Shown: positions 45,571 to 58,407, counted from the stretch's first letter. The stretch: 64,000 bases of DNA from Mariannaea sp. PMI_226 (GCA_024336345.1 JANFOG010000004.1:1488001-1552000), one strand, 5' to 3'. Notes: generated by a model not told the origin, from the sequence alone. Made by a program: numbers and translations.

Positions 45571-47887
45571 GGTGCCTGCCTGCCCGCCCGCGCTGGCATT
45601 GGAAAGGTTGAGTGAGTAGACATACGTCGGAGGTTTAGGTACACACTTATCGAACTTCCCAAGCTATTGTCTCTATAGTGCGCTAGGGGCCAAAAGCCCG
45701 GGGGTGGCCGTCTGACATGGTACGTGACTTGGATATGATATGCATTAACTGCACCGAAAGTGGAGAAGGGTGTGGTCAAATAACATACGATAAGCCGATC
45801 TCGTTCGTTGGTCATTTTGTGGGCTAAGACTGGGCGAATGGATGCAGAAGACTGTTGGGGAATGCCTTTGAAGTATTCATGTTCCTGCATGGGCAATACC
45901 GAGTGTGCCCGGCAAACAATAGCTAGCGAGAGCTATCTTGCCAGGAGAAAGAGGCGGAGGCGAAGCGTAGAGCGACGGCGAAAGGGGTATAGTGTTATAA
46001 TTACAGTAGATGCCTCTGAGCCACGACGATCTCGGGAACGGCGACGGCGATGAATCACACGGCAACTTTGGTCAAGTTCTGACACTCACCGGTTGTGCCA
46101 GTGAGACATGGAGAGTAGTACTAAAGTTACCTCCGTACTGGTCGGGCGGAATGAGGGGAGGGGGTGGTCCTGTAAGGCGTTCTTCGGGTAGGGCTACCCT
46201 GTAGATGTAGGGCTTGTAAGTTCATCGAGTCCGAGTGCCACCAGTAGCACACTACCAATACAGGCATGATATTAGGAAGAGCGCTAATGGTGAAGAACGC
46301 ATTCCTTGATTCATGAGGACAGCATGTGCACTGATGTCAGAAAGGAAAGAGAAAAAAAACACCCCAGTTGCAATAATTCAATCGGTAACTAATGTGTACC
46401 GCCACTGACAGATCGAGACTATCGCGAACTAGAGATCTGAGAATGCCCAAATGATCCGAAGCCACAGGCTAAAGGTGAAAAGCCACAGGCAGAATTCAAG
46501 TCTCGGGAAAGCTGAGCACAGAAAACGAACGGAACAGGTATCGAGGAAGGCAGCCCATCAGCCGTGCTGTATATTAGTCTACCACAGGTATGTAACCATT
46601 CTGGTCTCAGATAATCGACAACGGGCTGGGTCATACACGCCACAGGCGCGGGAAGTGGGACGGCCCCGCGCTAATGGGAGCCTGTCGAGTTGCGAGGTGA
46701 AGAAAATATGGGGTTAAAGAGGTGTTGGCTTGACTTGGCCAGGCTGGAGCTGAAAGAAGAAGAGGGCACGGCAAATGTATCGATCTTGAGGCGCGATGGG
46801 GGTGGATGGATGCCTCCCTCTTGTTGACTTTTTTGGGTCACCATTGCGGGCGATCCACTTAACTTATGCACGGTAACAGACCAGTACGGGACGTCGAATG
46901 ACAACCGAAGGACGGCCATAGAACTATACGTACATTTTCTCTGACATGGTCCGTACGTAGTATGTAGGTCTTCGAGGAACGAGTGGAGATACTTTTTGCT
47001 GCTTGTGACGGGTTCGAGGCTAGGCGTTTTTTTTGGTCTGTTCTCGGAGGGGAGGACTAGGTATAGTAAAATCCGCCTCGTTGCCTAAGCCACAAAGGCG
47101 CGAGCAACAGCCATTGGTCACTGGTAAAGAAGGAATAACAAGTGAACAAGGACATGGTGGGATTGAGATTGATTGATTGAGGGAGGGGAGGAGAGGGGAG
47201 AGAGGAAAAAGGACCTGAGTACAGATTACCTTGTGAGACGTCGTTGTTTTTGCAGGTACAAGATCTACGGCATACCTAACTACCTACCTTACCTTAGGTT
47301 GCTATTTTACACGGTACCTAAATTACTTCCCGATCAAATTGGTGGATGACAACGGGAGCTTATATAAAGTAAGGTACCCTGAGAAAGCAATGACGCAAGT
47401 CCGTAAGCATCTGATGAAAAACATGAAAAAAAGAAAAAGAAAAGTATGCAAGAAAGACGTAAAAGTAAAAAACAACCCAAAGAAAAGTCTCCAGCATCTT
47501 TCTCAGCTTATTCAGATGTTGGGAAAATGGCAACTACTTCATTCTCCTGGTGCGTCAGGTACGGGGTACCTACAATACCTACCTTGCCTACCTACCTTAT
47601 GCCAGGTCACATCCCCCAGCTCTAAATACCTGATTCCTAGATGCATCGGCTCAGGCGGTATTCAGCTGGTTCAGGTCGCCTGCCTCTGTGCTCACCGCAT
47701 CAGGCGCTCGGCATGTGAGTAAGGCTTTGCAAAATACACAGTACTTAGTGGCACTGGGGTATTGATAGTGTCATAGTGTCATTGATAGTGCCGTCGCAAC
47801 GGATCGTTGGCAGCTTGACCTCCTGTCAAAGTAGGTACAGCCAGCACTTCCCATCGTTGACTTCCCTTATCCTAGGTAGGTAGCTTC

Positions 47888-47917
47888 GGTAGGTAGGTAG
47901 GTAGGCAGGCAGGTAAG
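47888..47917 (+). repeat. GGTA/GGCA tetranucleotide repeat
   Basis: Four GGTA units followed by GGCA units, next to a second shorter TAGG tract (47873-47883). It is simple sequence about 550 bp upstream of the C2H2 gene. Confidence 0.75.
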
Positions 47918-48471
47918 GTGCGCCTACTTGCCTGCCACATCCACATCCCGCCAACTGCCACACACCACACGCACACACGCACGCACACCAATCACAATCG
48001 ACGACTCTTCTCACTTCACACGCACTCACTCACTCATATTCACTCCTCACTCCTCACTCAACCTTGCTCTCTTCAACCCGCCCACCCCCCTCCAAGTCCT
48101 AGTCCCCGCTGTCCCCGCCATCCCAAGTCCTACACCCTCTTATTCGCGCCTAGGACCTGATGAGCTGCCTCACAAACTCCCCAAGCTTCGTGCAATTCTA
48201 TCCTGCTACCACAGAAACATAATGGCAACCAGTGGCGGCTCCGGATGATAGGCTGCTTTTTTGGTTCCTCTTTACCCTCATTTCCCCTGTCTAACCCCAT
48301 TTTCTTTTATTGTTGTTTTAACCTACCTTACCATTGCTTCCATCCCAGCGGTTTACCTCTCTCCCCGCGGCAGCCAAAAGTTCTATCCTGCAACACTGAA
48401 CCCTGATTCATATCATCACAAAGAAGGTGAAGCGGTAAAAAGGGAAAGAAAACAAAAATAACAAGATACCC

Positions 48472-51400
48472 ATGGAAAACAAGAAACGCCTGTCTCTGGA
48501 CGGGCCCAGCTTTGGGGGAAGCCCTTCAGCCCTACGTCGACTTACCCGTAGCCCTACACATCGTCTACTCAGACGTTCCAGCTCAGTGTCTTCGACCTCT
48601 TCTGTATCGCTAACATCAGACGACGGTGAAGCGTCACCAACGTCGTCTTGTGTGTAAGACCCCATTCCCCGTCTTTCAACCACGTTTCCTTTCATCCATT
48701 TATCCATAAGTCACCGCCTCTGCCTGATTTGCCTCTCTCTTTGCTAACCAATTCCCTTTCCTTCTTTCTCATCTTTCCTTTCACGCTCTACCTCTTCAGC
48801 ATAAAATTGCATGTTTTCCTCTCACTAGTGCAGCTAGCTTACTAGGCATTGTAGTACCCGTAATACTGCTCGTGATGAATGCGCCCTCTATCGCTTCATC
48901 GTCTGGGCGGCCGTGAAGCGCAATGCCTGCGAGAGAATGACACCAGAAGAGAGGAGGGAGTGCCCACTGCTACGGTGTCGAAAACGCTTCCCAAACCATG
49001 AGCTCATGCTGCAACATCTATATTCCTGCGATCAATTGGATGTGGGAGAGTATTGGTGCTATGACTGTTGCAAGGTCGAGCGTTTCAGTGACGCCAAGTG
49101 CAAGCGCTGTACTGGACATCCATCGAGGAGAAGGAAAATCGTGTCCATGGCTAAGAACTTTTTCAGTTCCCTGGGGCACAAGAACAAGAACCCTCATGGT
49201 ACTGAATTCGACATTGATCTCGATGATGCCCCTCCCAGCTACAGCGACTCTCTTGGGGCTCCCTCCCATCAACACCAAGTCGAACTCTTCTCAACCGAGA
49301 TCCACGAGATAGATTCGTGCGAGATACCGCTGCCTATTATCCTGGAGGACAGTGAAGAGGGAGAGCCCGATGTGGACGTCCTCCCTTTACCTGCTCCAAC
49401 TGCTACAGTGGCGCCGTTGCCTGTCGAGCCTCTGCCTGTCTGCCCTGCGGAACTTGAGTCAGCCCCGATCCTCAGCGACCCCTTCGTCGCCTGGCCTTCG
49501 CTGCCTGATACTGTGGCCCCCACGAACCTCATGAGCCACGGTGGCAATTCAGACCAAATGGACCGGCCCATCCTCCAACTCCACACGTCCGACCTTGATC
49601 AGTACCGGGCTCAGGTCAGGAAGCGGAGCAAGATGTTGGCCCCCAGCACCTCAGTTCGGTCGACCGCAAGCACATCAAGTACCAACAGTACATCAAGCAC
49701 TGCTAGCTATAATATCTCCCCTATGTCCGCATGGTCTGGTGCCTGGGCAAAGGTAGCTGGCTTCGACTCAACTCTAACATCTCCTGCAGACGATCTCACC
49801 AGTCCTGGCGGCCTCTTCCGAAGTCACTCTTTTCTTGTTCCAGACAAACCCTCAAAGGCTCACGGCTATGACTGTGATGATGGCACATCCGATGCCCTCT
49901 TCTCAGAACTGCCTGCCGACACTCCCATGATAGATGCCAATCTCGGACTCGACCAACCCGCCTTCTCTCTGAACACAACCATGTCCACCGACCTCTCTCT
50001 CGAATCTAATATTGTGTTGACCGACAACTCTGCCATGCCACCAGCTGGACCCCAGTTGGATATCACGGAGCCCATGCCGACCTATATTCCCCGTCCAATA
50101 TCTCTTGTCGATACGGCTTGGGATGCACTAGAGATGCACGTTGTTGAATCCATGCACAAACTGCAGAGTATGAATAGAAATCATCTCGTCAATCAGTTGC
50201 GGAATCTCTCAGCACATTCGATAGCCATCAATGGTCTGGAGATGCTCACAGAGATATTAGAAGGCCATCCTCCCACCTCGCCTGTGAACCTTCTCTGTTT
50301 TGTACATGTCGTCTACTCATTAGCACTGGTTGTCCATGAACAGGACGCGCCCAACCGGTGGACGGATCTATTCGGCCAAGCAATGTCATACAGCACTTAT
50401 TTTCCTCGCCAAGACCGTCACTCCTATATCCAAATAGTCAACGCCCTCTGGAAACCTGCTACTATGACCAATGAGGATGTAGTCAGCCTTGTTCGAGCCA
50501 AGACATCAGGGTCACAGTCATCTAGCTTGAAGGGCAAGGAACCTGAAAGGATTTCTGCCCCTCAGATAGACAACGATCCAATGGCACACGTTGCGCAATA
50601 CTTTCTTGATCGTATGTCTCTATGGTTTGACCCCTTGAGAGTGAGAAAAGAAAGCTAACTGAATCCTAGAGCTCGAGTACGCCACGATTCATACTGTAGA
50701 TGAGCCCGAAATACAGGCATCAGCCCTGTGCACGCAACACTTTCAAGATATGGCGTTGGACATGGCTCCCAGCCCAGCATACATAATAGCGGTCGATTTT
50801 ATGTTGAAATGTGGATTTCAGGAGTATGTATCTGAATATCCGAGATTTTCAAATAGCTTGGATGTGATACGACAACGTTCAACTTCAAACTTTGGAACGA
50901 CTACAAGACGCCTTGAGTTGGAGTTGATGCATACTGGAAAGGTGAGTTCCCCGGGTTGCGGCATTTGAAGATCCAACTCCCTCTTCTAAAAGAAAGAGAA
51001 ATGGAATAATTGCAAGAATTGATCGACTAATGGTGCAACTAGATGTATTTACCCTCGGATGTCTACTTTGATAAATACATTCCATGCGTGAGAAAGCAGA
51101 TTGACCAGCTATATGCCCAAAGGATACCAAATTTGGTTCCTAGAGCCGTATATTACCGCCATGCTGCGGCTTTAATGGAGGCACTAATCAATGCATCTCA
51201 ACTACCACAAGAGCAACTTGCAACAACTGTGGATGATGCATCCAGAACACCGGCTTTGGATTCTCTTGATGAGGTCATCAAAGCTATGACCCCTAATCAT
51301 ATCGACGGCTTCGATTTCAACTCGTTCAATGCCACGCAGGTCAACTTCCAGCCTGTGCCGGCTGTTGATCCCGCTTCTCTGAGCCATTCCCATTTGATGC

Positions 51401-51747
51401 CGACTCCGGAAGCTTCTGTATCAGTAGGAGGTCCTTCAACTGCAGCCACCTCTTCCCCTTCGCCAGCTCCTGGCCAATCATCAAAGATTGAATCGGATAG
51501 CTGTTGTGAGATTTGTGGTTACCGACCAAAGGGCGATCCTCGCTGGTTCGGTGGCAGCATGGCCAAACACAAGAAGTTGCAGCATGCAACGTCCCCGCCC
51601 AAGATCTACAAATGCCCATTTCCCAATTGCACGAGCCAATACAAGAACCGACCAGACAATCTCCGGCAACACCAAATCGAAAAGAATCACTTTGTGGACG
51701 GCCAGGAGACTACACGTCGTCCAAGCAAAAGGAAGAAGATTGACTGA
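48472..51747 (+). CDS. Large C2H2 zinc finger protein
   Basis: Four exons, 48472-48653, 48855-50611, 50670-50941 and 51043-51747, give about 971 residues. Exon 1 is basic and Ser-rich (MENKKRLSLDGPSF). Its join to exon 2 reads SSCV-TRNTARDECALYRFIVWAAVKRNACERM. An N-terminal Cys/His cluster follows at about 96-145 (CPLLRCRKRFPNHELMLQHLYSC, YWCYDCCKVERFSDAKCKRC). The middle 700 residues contain Ser/Pro-rich disorder and a helical region resembling a regulatory domain (DTAWDALEMHVVESMHKLQSM onward). The C-terminus holds two more fingers at about 890-945 (CEICGY...HKKLQH and CPFPNCTSQYKNRPDNLRQH), followed by a basic nuclear signal (RRPSKRKKID). It is probably a nuclear DNA-binding regulator. 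I do not recognise a named orthologue. Splice joins all restore frame; gene limits are well supported. Confidence 0.85.
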
Positions 51748-53541
51748 AATTCATTCTGGTCAAAAGGAGCATTCGTCGAGCTGGGGGCCATCGTGTGGTA
51801 ATTAGAGGCCTTCTTTGGGAGTGATGACATACATACCCCTTTTTCTATTTTTCTTCATTTTTTTGAGTTATTTTGGGTTATCATTGTGTTGACAACTCCT
51901 GCACCAGGTGATTCATGGAGGTTTTGTTTTTGTTTTGGGAACGCGTCGGGCACATCTTCTTTACCACCTCAGCGATTCAAAGGCTAAAACTGCCAGGTTT
52001 TTTACTTTTTTCTTTTTTTTTTGCTGCATCAGGAAGATACCACTTTGGATTAATTAGATAGTTGGATTACGAGCGATGATACTGAGACGGAATTAAAGTC
52101 ATGGCGTGGAATGAATGGACTTATAGAGCTCGACTTCAGCGGATCGACCTCTTCCGTGAAACCGGCATTTGGTTTTACTACGTGAGGAACGCGTGATTTG
52201 GTTGGATCGGCGAACTTGGTGTCGAGATGGCTAAAAGAAGAAAATACGGGGGCGATCGACAGCCAAAAAGAGATGCGAGTCGGTCTGGCAGGACTGTACT
52301 GTACGAACTTCTGTGTAGTTAGCTACGCAGAGGCACATCACGAGCGACGTATAAAGCAGAGAGAACAGAGCACGAATACGGAAACTGAGTCTTTGATCAG
52401 AAGCCTGACCACCTGATGCTGAGCATGCTGGATCAATTGGCTACTATTAATAAACCACCTACTACACAGTAGTGAGCAGTCATGGTACGAGAAGTGTACT
52501 TTGCATTGACGTCCAGGAAGCTAGGCTGGTAATCAGGGGGCCGAGGTACCTTTGTGGAGAGGAGGTACTGGAGAAGAGTACTGTATGGTGCTGGACGCAT
52601 TGGCAACATATATGCCGTGAAACAGGGCAATCTGGCGGGAGTCGATAAATCGGCTGCCGGGTAAGTGAATGACCATTGCTCCGACCCCGAACCCAGCCAT
52701 GAGACGAAGTAATACATGTGAGGTCAAGCGAGTAATCCTCAGAGCCCTCCCATGCTGTTCTTTAATCTTTTGAAAATGATGACGCAGGCTGAGGGCAGAG
52801 CAAAAATAAATTGTCACACAAGGAAGAGAACTCCTTGAGAAGCCAGCATAGGATGACGGTATGGGCTGGGATTGTGGCTTAGGTCTGACCATGACGACCA
52901 GGCCCTGGAGTCTTGGCTGTCTTAGACGTATAAGGGTTGTTGGAGAGACTGCGCAATTGCAACGATGCCACAAGTGAATACCTTCATACGCAGACTACCC
53001 ATCTAGCAAAAGTTGTTTTCTTTCAATTTTTTTTTTCATCAGGTAAACAAGCCATGTAGGGAGGTATCTGATAATAACTAAGGTACCTACCTGCACAATG
53101 GCAGTGTTCATGTCGGGAGCCTCGACCAGACACACACGTAAACATGCGAAACATTTGTCTACATGCTTGGTACGGTATTGTCCATTCTTCGTATTGGATG
53201 CCAAGTGTATTGCCGTGTCTTTGACAGCTCTCACAAAATGGCCCGGACCATTTCGAGGGATGAGCAAGCCGATCAGAGGCCTGTAACGGAACCGCCGGGC
53301 TTAGAAATGGCTCGCCGGAGCTGTAACTGCAGTCCGAAGGAATAAATGCACTTTAGACGAAATTGGTCACGTAATCCGGGCGGGAGCGCCTTTTTCTTAT
53401 TTATTTTATATTGCTCCTTTCTGTTTCTTTTATTTGACTTGTTGATAATATGAGTTCACGAACGAGAGGAGGGTATTCGGAAAAAGAAAGAGTGTCACGT
53501 GGCGCAGCGAGAGATGAGAGTCGGTAACTACGGGAAGAACA

Positions 53542-53562
53542 AAATACCAAATACCAAATACC
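53542..53562 (+). repeat. AAATACC tandem repeat
   Basis: Three exact 7-nt units in a row in an intergenic stretch. Confidence 0.75.
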
Positions 53563-54727
53563 AAGCAGTTTTCGATAACACGAATGTAGTTCCTGCATCG
53601 TTTCTAATTAGGTAGGTTCCATTGTTGCTAGGGTCGATGCTTAATCATCCAGATGGAGATGGATTGAGCCGAACCGTGTTTCTCGCTCATCCCCTTACGT
53701 ATTACTCACCTGCTGGATTCACCAGAGCCAGAGCGCACTCGTTGACCTACCTACCAACCTTTCCCTTACCTTACCATCTCTGCACACTTTGGCACGTACT
53801 GTAGTTACAAGACAATCTGCGCTGCGCCGCGCTGCCAGCGAGACCATCGTGACGAATTAAGCCTCTTTCTTGGTGGCAAATCAACACAGGCAGGGATAAC
53901 TGGAACCTCCTCCGGAAAATAAAATAAAGGAGACCAGTACGGTAGAGGCGGGTTTGTGACCTTTTTTTTTCTTTTCTCTCTCGCTCTCTGGACAGTTTGC
54001 TGGCTGGTTTTGTTGGGTTTACTTGGTCTTGCTGACGCCTGACACCCGACACCACGCCAGAAAACCAAGGCGGCGGAAACCAGGCCCGGAAAAAAAAAGA
54101 AAAGAAAAAAAATACAAAGAAAAGACACATTCTCCGTGCTGGTGCAGGCGCGACGAGGCTTTGACCAAACACACCTTGGCTTGCACCTGTCTGAACCCAC
54201 AGGCACCATTTCTTGCCACTCCCTCCTTCCCACTCTATTTTTTTTTTTCCTCTTCCCACTCCCTTCCCTCCCTCCTTCCTCTCCCTACCTTGGCTCCTCC
54301 CCCCCTCCCCCCCCGTCTCCATCCGCGGTCCCTTCCCCCCCCCTACCCCCCAGAATTTTTTCGCACACCAGGCTCGCGCCCTCTCGTCTTTCTCCCTCTA
54401 TTTTTGTTCACGCCTCTGCTCTGCGCTCCTCCACGCCTCCTCCCAGCCCAAACCCAGCCCATTTATCGACACCCCCAAAGATCCTGGGTCCAGGCTCCCA
54501 CGCAAAGTGACACTCCGCACCGCAACCGCAACCGCATCGTCCAGTTGACTGCTCGACGTCAAAGGCCGACCTTTTACTGTTCGTCGTCGCCGTCGACCTC
54601 CGCCGCCGTTGTGCCTCCTTCGTGGCCTCGTTTCGCAGCCCCGTCAGACTCCATCAGGCCTCCTCCATCGGCCCTCATCCGGCTGTGGGGAGTCACCACT
54701 GCCAACCTTTGCCCTCATCTCTCCAAA

Positions 54728-54752
54728 GTCACGTCACGTCACGTCACGTCAC
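54728..54752. promoter_or_regulatory. Fivefold GTCAC repeat in the FAR1-like gene leader
   Basis: Five GTCAC units in tandem create four overlapping TGACGT half-sites on the minus strand, the core recognised by CREB/ATF-type bZIP factors. It lies 143-167 bp upstream of the ATG at 54895. It could be promoter or transcribed leader; binding is inference. Confidence 0.5.
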
Positions 54753-54894
54753 CTACAACCCGGCAGTTTCCTCGCTTGAACCCTTCAATAGTGACGACTC
54801 GACACTCGATCGTCTAGATCTTGCCCCACGTCCAACTCTCAACTCTTCCCTCCTCCGTGACTTGGCCCTTCCGCCCGGGCACCGACGAGACACC

Positions 54895-55665
54895 ATGTCG
54901 AGTCTACGGCCCGGATCGAATCCTCACGCCGGCCTGAATTTCCCCCAGGCCGGTCTTCGTCGCAATGCCTATCCTCCACCACATCCCAATCAGCCGAACA
55001 AACAGTCTCCGGCGCCTCACTCCGCGTCGCCGTACCAGACTCAGGCGTATCAGCCTCAGCAACAGCCAGCCGGCTATCCCCAACATCTCTTCGCAAACCC
55101 GACTTCTGTCAACGGCAATGTTCCCAATGGCACTTCACGTGCTTCCAATTCTCATATGCCTAGCGCTGTGCCGAGTCCGCTTGACGTGTCTAATAGAGGC
55201 GCCGTGCCGCCACCACGTTCGCAGATGATGTTTCCTACTTTGGGCCAGGTTGTTCCGAACCAGCTGCATCATCATCAGCAACAGCAGCAGATGCATCATC
55301 CGCACTTGAGCCACCCTTCACACCCTCTTAATCAATCTCGTCAATCTCATTCGCACCATCATGCGCAGCAATCACCACAGCAGCGTCCTCAATCTCAACA
55401 GGCTCAACCTACACCAAAGCTACAGCATGTCCAGGCTCAAGCTAAGCCTCAGGCTCCTTCTCCACCCTTGCCTCAGCAGCAGCAACCTTCTCAAGTGCAG
55501 CAATCTCAGCACCATCAACTGCAGCAGCAGCTTCAGCAGCAGCAGCATCAGCAACAGCTTCAGCAACAACAGCAACTACAGCAACAACAACAGCAGCAGC
55601 AGCAGCAACAGCAACAACAGCAACAACAGCAGCAGCAGCAACAACAACTTCAGCAGCAGCAGCAG

Positions 55666-55703
<38 letters not shown>

Positions 55704-56949
55704 GCAGCAGCAGCATCAACAGCAACAGCAGCAACAACTCCAACAGCAGCAGCAATTACAGCAGCAGCAGCAGGAACAGCAACAACTTCAGCACCAACAG
55801 GAGCAACAGCAACAACATCGACAACAACATCAATCCTCCCGAGGGCAAAAGCAACAGAAGCAGCAAGCTCAACAGCAACAGGTTCAGCAGCAGCAACAGT
55901 TGCCACAAGAACCAATTCAGCAACAACAGCAGCAGCCACCCCCTCAGCAGGCCCAGGGGCAGCAGAAACAAGAGGTGGAGGAAATGGAGGTTGACAACCA
56001 CAATGTTGAAGGTGATTCAGGTGGATTGGATAGCAAGCTTCTCAATGACCCCAATTACGTTCCTCAACAACCAATGGGAGAGATGATGTCTCCTCCACCC
56101 GAAGGAGGGAGCTACCCGACATTAGAGGCAGTTCAGAAAGCTGTGCTGCGATATTGCACATCTGTTGGCTACGCTATTGTCATTGGGCGTTCGAAGAAAA
56201 CTGTCCCAGGACTGAAGAAGGTCTTGTTCGTCTGCGACCGCGCAGGCAAACCGCCAAGTCGAGTCAGTCCAGAGGCCCGCAAGCGGAAGACTTCTTCTCG
56301 AAAGTGCGATTGTCCCTTTGGATTCTTTGCAATTGAGCAGCGGACCCAGTGGACAATTCGCTACCGTCCGGATCCTAGTCATTTGACACATAATCATGGA
56401 CCGAGCGAGAGCCCATCCCACCACCCTGCTGCGAGAAAGCTTGACAGCAAGATGGTTGCTGCTGTGAAGCAGCTTAAGGACAATGGTAAGCTCAAAGAGA
56501 ATGGTAGCCTCTCAGTCAATGACGCTAACATTAGGTCTTCTCCAGGCGCTGGTGTTTCTGAGACGCTGCAGATTTTGCAGACGGAGAACCCTGACTGTCA
56601 TTTGCTTCCGCGAGACATCTACAATGCGCGGGCAGCCATCAATCGTAATCCACAGAAGGTGGCCTCTGGCATTGCGGAAAACAGACCGGCAATATATAGC
56701 AAACCTCACCAATCGGCTGAGGAGCGAATACGTGCGGATCTTCGACGCGAGCTTGCAAAGGCAAAGGAAGATCTGAAGAAGGTTGAGGAAGAGAAACAGA
56801 AGGAAATCGACGCATTGCGAGCCAAGCTTGAAGAGAAGGAGAGCACAATCAAAAAATTCGAGGAGTTTATTGATATCTGTAACGAAAGGGTCATGTTTCA
56901 ACGACAGAGACTAGCGGCGAATGCGGGGGCTGGAGGCAGCCAAGCCTAG
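54895..56949 (+). CDS. Gln-rich FAR1/WRKY-GCM1-like DNA-binding protein
   Basis: Two exons, 54895-56485 and 56546-56949, give about 664 residues. The start is the first ATG in the frame (MSSLRPGSNPHAGLNFPQ); the frame is open upstream but has only non-ATG codons. The N-terminus is Pro/His/Gln-rich with uninterrupted Gln runs at 229-251 and 253-273. After an acidic patch (KQEVEEMEVDNHN) comes a FAR1-type zinc domain: YPTLEAVQKAVLRYCTSVGYAIVIGRS, LFVCDRAGKPP, RKCDCPFGFFAIE and HLTHNHGPS, providing Cys-Cys-His-His type ligands. A C-terminal coiled coil ends the protein (RADLRRELAKAKEDLKKVEEEKQKEIDALRAKLEEKE). The domain is shared with plant FAR1 and Mutator-type transposases, but no transposase core is present, so it is probably a domesticated transcription factor. 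The 60-nt intron is stop-free and a multiple of three. Confidence 0.82.
55460..55960 (+). repeat. CAG/CAA-rich polyglutamine tract
   Basis: About 500 bp dominated by CAG and CAA codons with scattered CAT and CTN. The longest pure Gln runs are 23 codons (55579-55647) and 21 codons (55651-55713). Mixed CAG/CAA use limits slippage, yet the region is likely polymorphic. The reverse strand is open and yields a false Ala/Val-rich ORF. Confidence 0.9.
56486..56545 (+). other. 60-nt stop-free intron in the FAR1-like gene
   Basis: Borders are GTAAGC and CCAG with a GCTAACA branch-like site. Length is a multiple of three and no stop lies in frame, so retention would add 20 residues rather than break the protein. 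Splicing joins LKDNG to AGVSETLQILQ. Confidence 0.7.
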
Positions 56950-57604
56950 AGTCTCAAAATTTTGGCGTATACAGTTAATAAGGTCGGGTTGCATGGCAAT
57001 GGGACGACTCGTGAAGTCGATATGGCAAACGGGTACGTGGGCGTTGGTCTTGTTGGTCTAGTTTGTCCTGCTATTCCTGCTGGTCCTGCTCGGGACTGTC
57101 CTGGTAACTTTTGTGTGGTTTATGTTTGTCAAGAGGATGGATGGGTATTACCTAGGTTGAAGCCCACCTGGGCGGGTGGTAGGTTTATCAATCGGGAGGT
57201 ACGTTGTTTCGGCTGGACTTTGGACTTTTTTTTTTATGACTTTGGTGTTTTTATTTATTTACTCCGTTGTCATTGGGCATTGGTTATTGGATTGATAGGG
57301 GGTACGTGGACGTGAGGAAAGTACAAGATGGCATTCGTACGGTACCTCTCTTGCAGTGCATGTTTGTGTTGTCTATCAGATGGTGCTCATCTCTGGAATT
57401 CAAGAATTGTCCGGTACTGCAACTGCTTTGAATTCATTATCTACAACCTGATGATACCTTTTGTATGCTTCAGCCAGCTTGACGTGAAAAGTAAGGTATT
57501 GGGGATGCAGCGGGAAAGGAGGAGTTCGGTGAGGATAGAGTATGATGCGCATAGATGTAGAGTTTTTGGACTGGGTCCTGATTGCATGACAGGCATGGTA
57601 TGAA

Positions 57605-57625
57605 ACATGGCACATGGCACATGGC
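57605..57625 (+). repeat. ACATGGC tandem repeat
   Basis: Three exact 7-nt units in tandem downstream of the FAR1-like gene. Confidence 0.75.
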
Positions 57626-58407
57626 ACACGATTTCGACTACAAAGTATCTCATGTTACCGTGCTGTGGGCAAACCGATTAAAGTTATTATGTATCGAAGA
57701 AGCCGGGGCGCAAGAACAGGCCTCTCTTGTGGGGTTTGCGTATAAAAATCCCGATAGAAATCCGTGGCTTGGGCTGGCCGGGTATTGCTGCTGCAGGAAG
57801 ACCCAGGGGGGGAAGGGAGGGGAGGTGCAGGTATCAACCCAAGAGGCTCTGCGGGAGGGAGTGAGGGAGGGGGAGGGAAGAATGGAAGAGGAGAAAGCAC
57901 GAGAGGTAGAGATAGAGAATATAGAGGAGTGATCCCCCCCCAGTTCTGCTACTTGATAAACAATCGCAGGCTACCTATCATGCATTCAAATACATAATTA
58001 GAGAACTCGGTACCAATCATGGCCTTCCTTCTTCGTGTGGTGTTAAAAATTACTACCAGTACGGAGGACTCTGTTGCACTAATTCATTCCCGTGACCGCG
58101 CATAATTTACTGCTGGTCCTTTTCTGTGGGCGAATATTGGGGTGAGAGGAATGCTTGTAGACGAAACATCGCATATCGGGGCAAACGGGGTTATGAGAGA
58201 ACGAGCTTTGTACGAACTCCACCCTTAGGTGAGTAAGTATCTATTTAGATACTAAGAGGGCCTTGATTGGGGTCCTATCGTCATGATAGTTGCATCTTAT
58301 GATTACCTATCTACAGGTGTCAGTAGTCGTGCGGCGTACAGATACAGAATAGGTACTATAGAGAACCGTCGCGCATGTCGAACATGCCTACAGATTACAG
58401 ATTACAT

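Larger units (their letters stand above)
45389..48471. other. Intergenic region
   Basis: About 3 kb with no recognisable gene. It holds two tetranucleotide tracts (CTTG at 45547-45570, TAGG/CAGG at 47888-47917), a CA/CG-rich repeat near 47960-47990 and many TACCTACCTTACC-like stretches near 47275-47610. The Lys-rich ORF at 47339-47722 is low-complexity A-rich sequence and judged non-coding. The last 400 nt are C/T-rich and probably the leader of the C2H2 gene. Confidence 0.55.
51748..54894. other. Intergenic region and long leader of the FAR1-like gene
   Basis: No gene is recognised between 51748 and about 53900. A tandem AAATACC tract (three units) is at 53542-53562. From about 54200 the sequence is strongly C/T-rich, as in long 5' leaders of fungal regulatory genes, and includes a GTCAC repeat at 54728-54752. 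The overlapping long ORFs here start at non-ATG codons or are low complexity. Confidence 0.55.

Noticed and set aside
47339..47722. Lys-rich ORF
   Set aside because: Derived from A-rich low-complexity DNA, no recognisable family.
54023..54817. 265-residue plus-strand ORF upstream of the FAR1-like gene
   Set aside because: It begins at TTG, is Lys- then Pro/Ser-rich low complexity, and lies in a C/T-rich leader.
54622..54894. Upstream extension of the FAR1-like frame
   Set aside because: The apparent start is GTG; the first ATG in frame is 54895, followed by a plausible N-terminus.
55442..55939. Long minus-strand ORF rich in Ala and Val
   Set aside because: It is the reverse reading of the CAG/CAA tract of the FAR1-like gene; triplet repeats keep several frames open.
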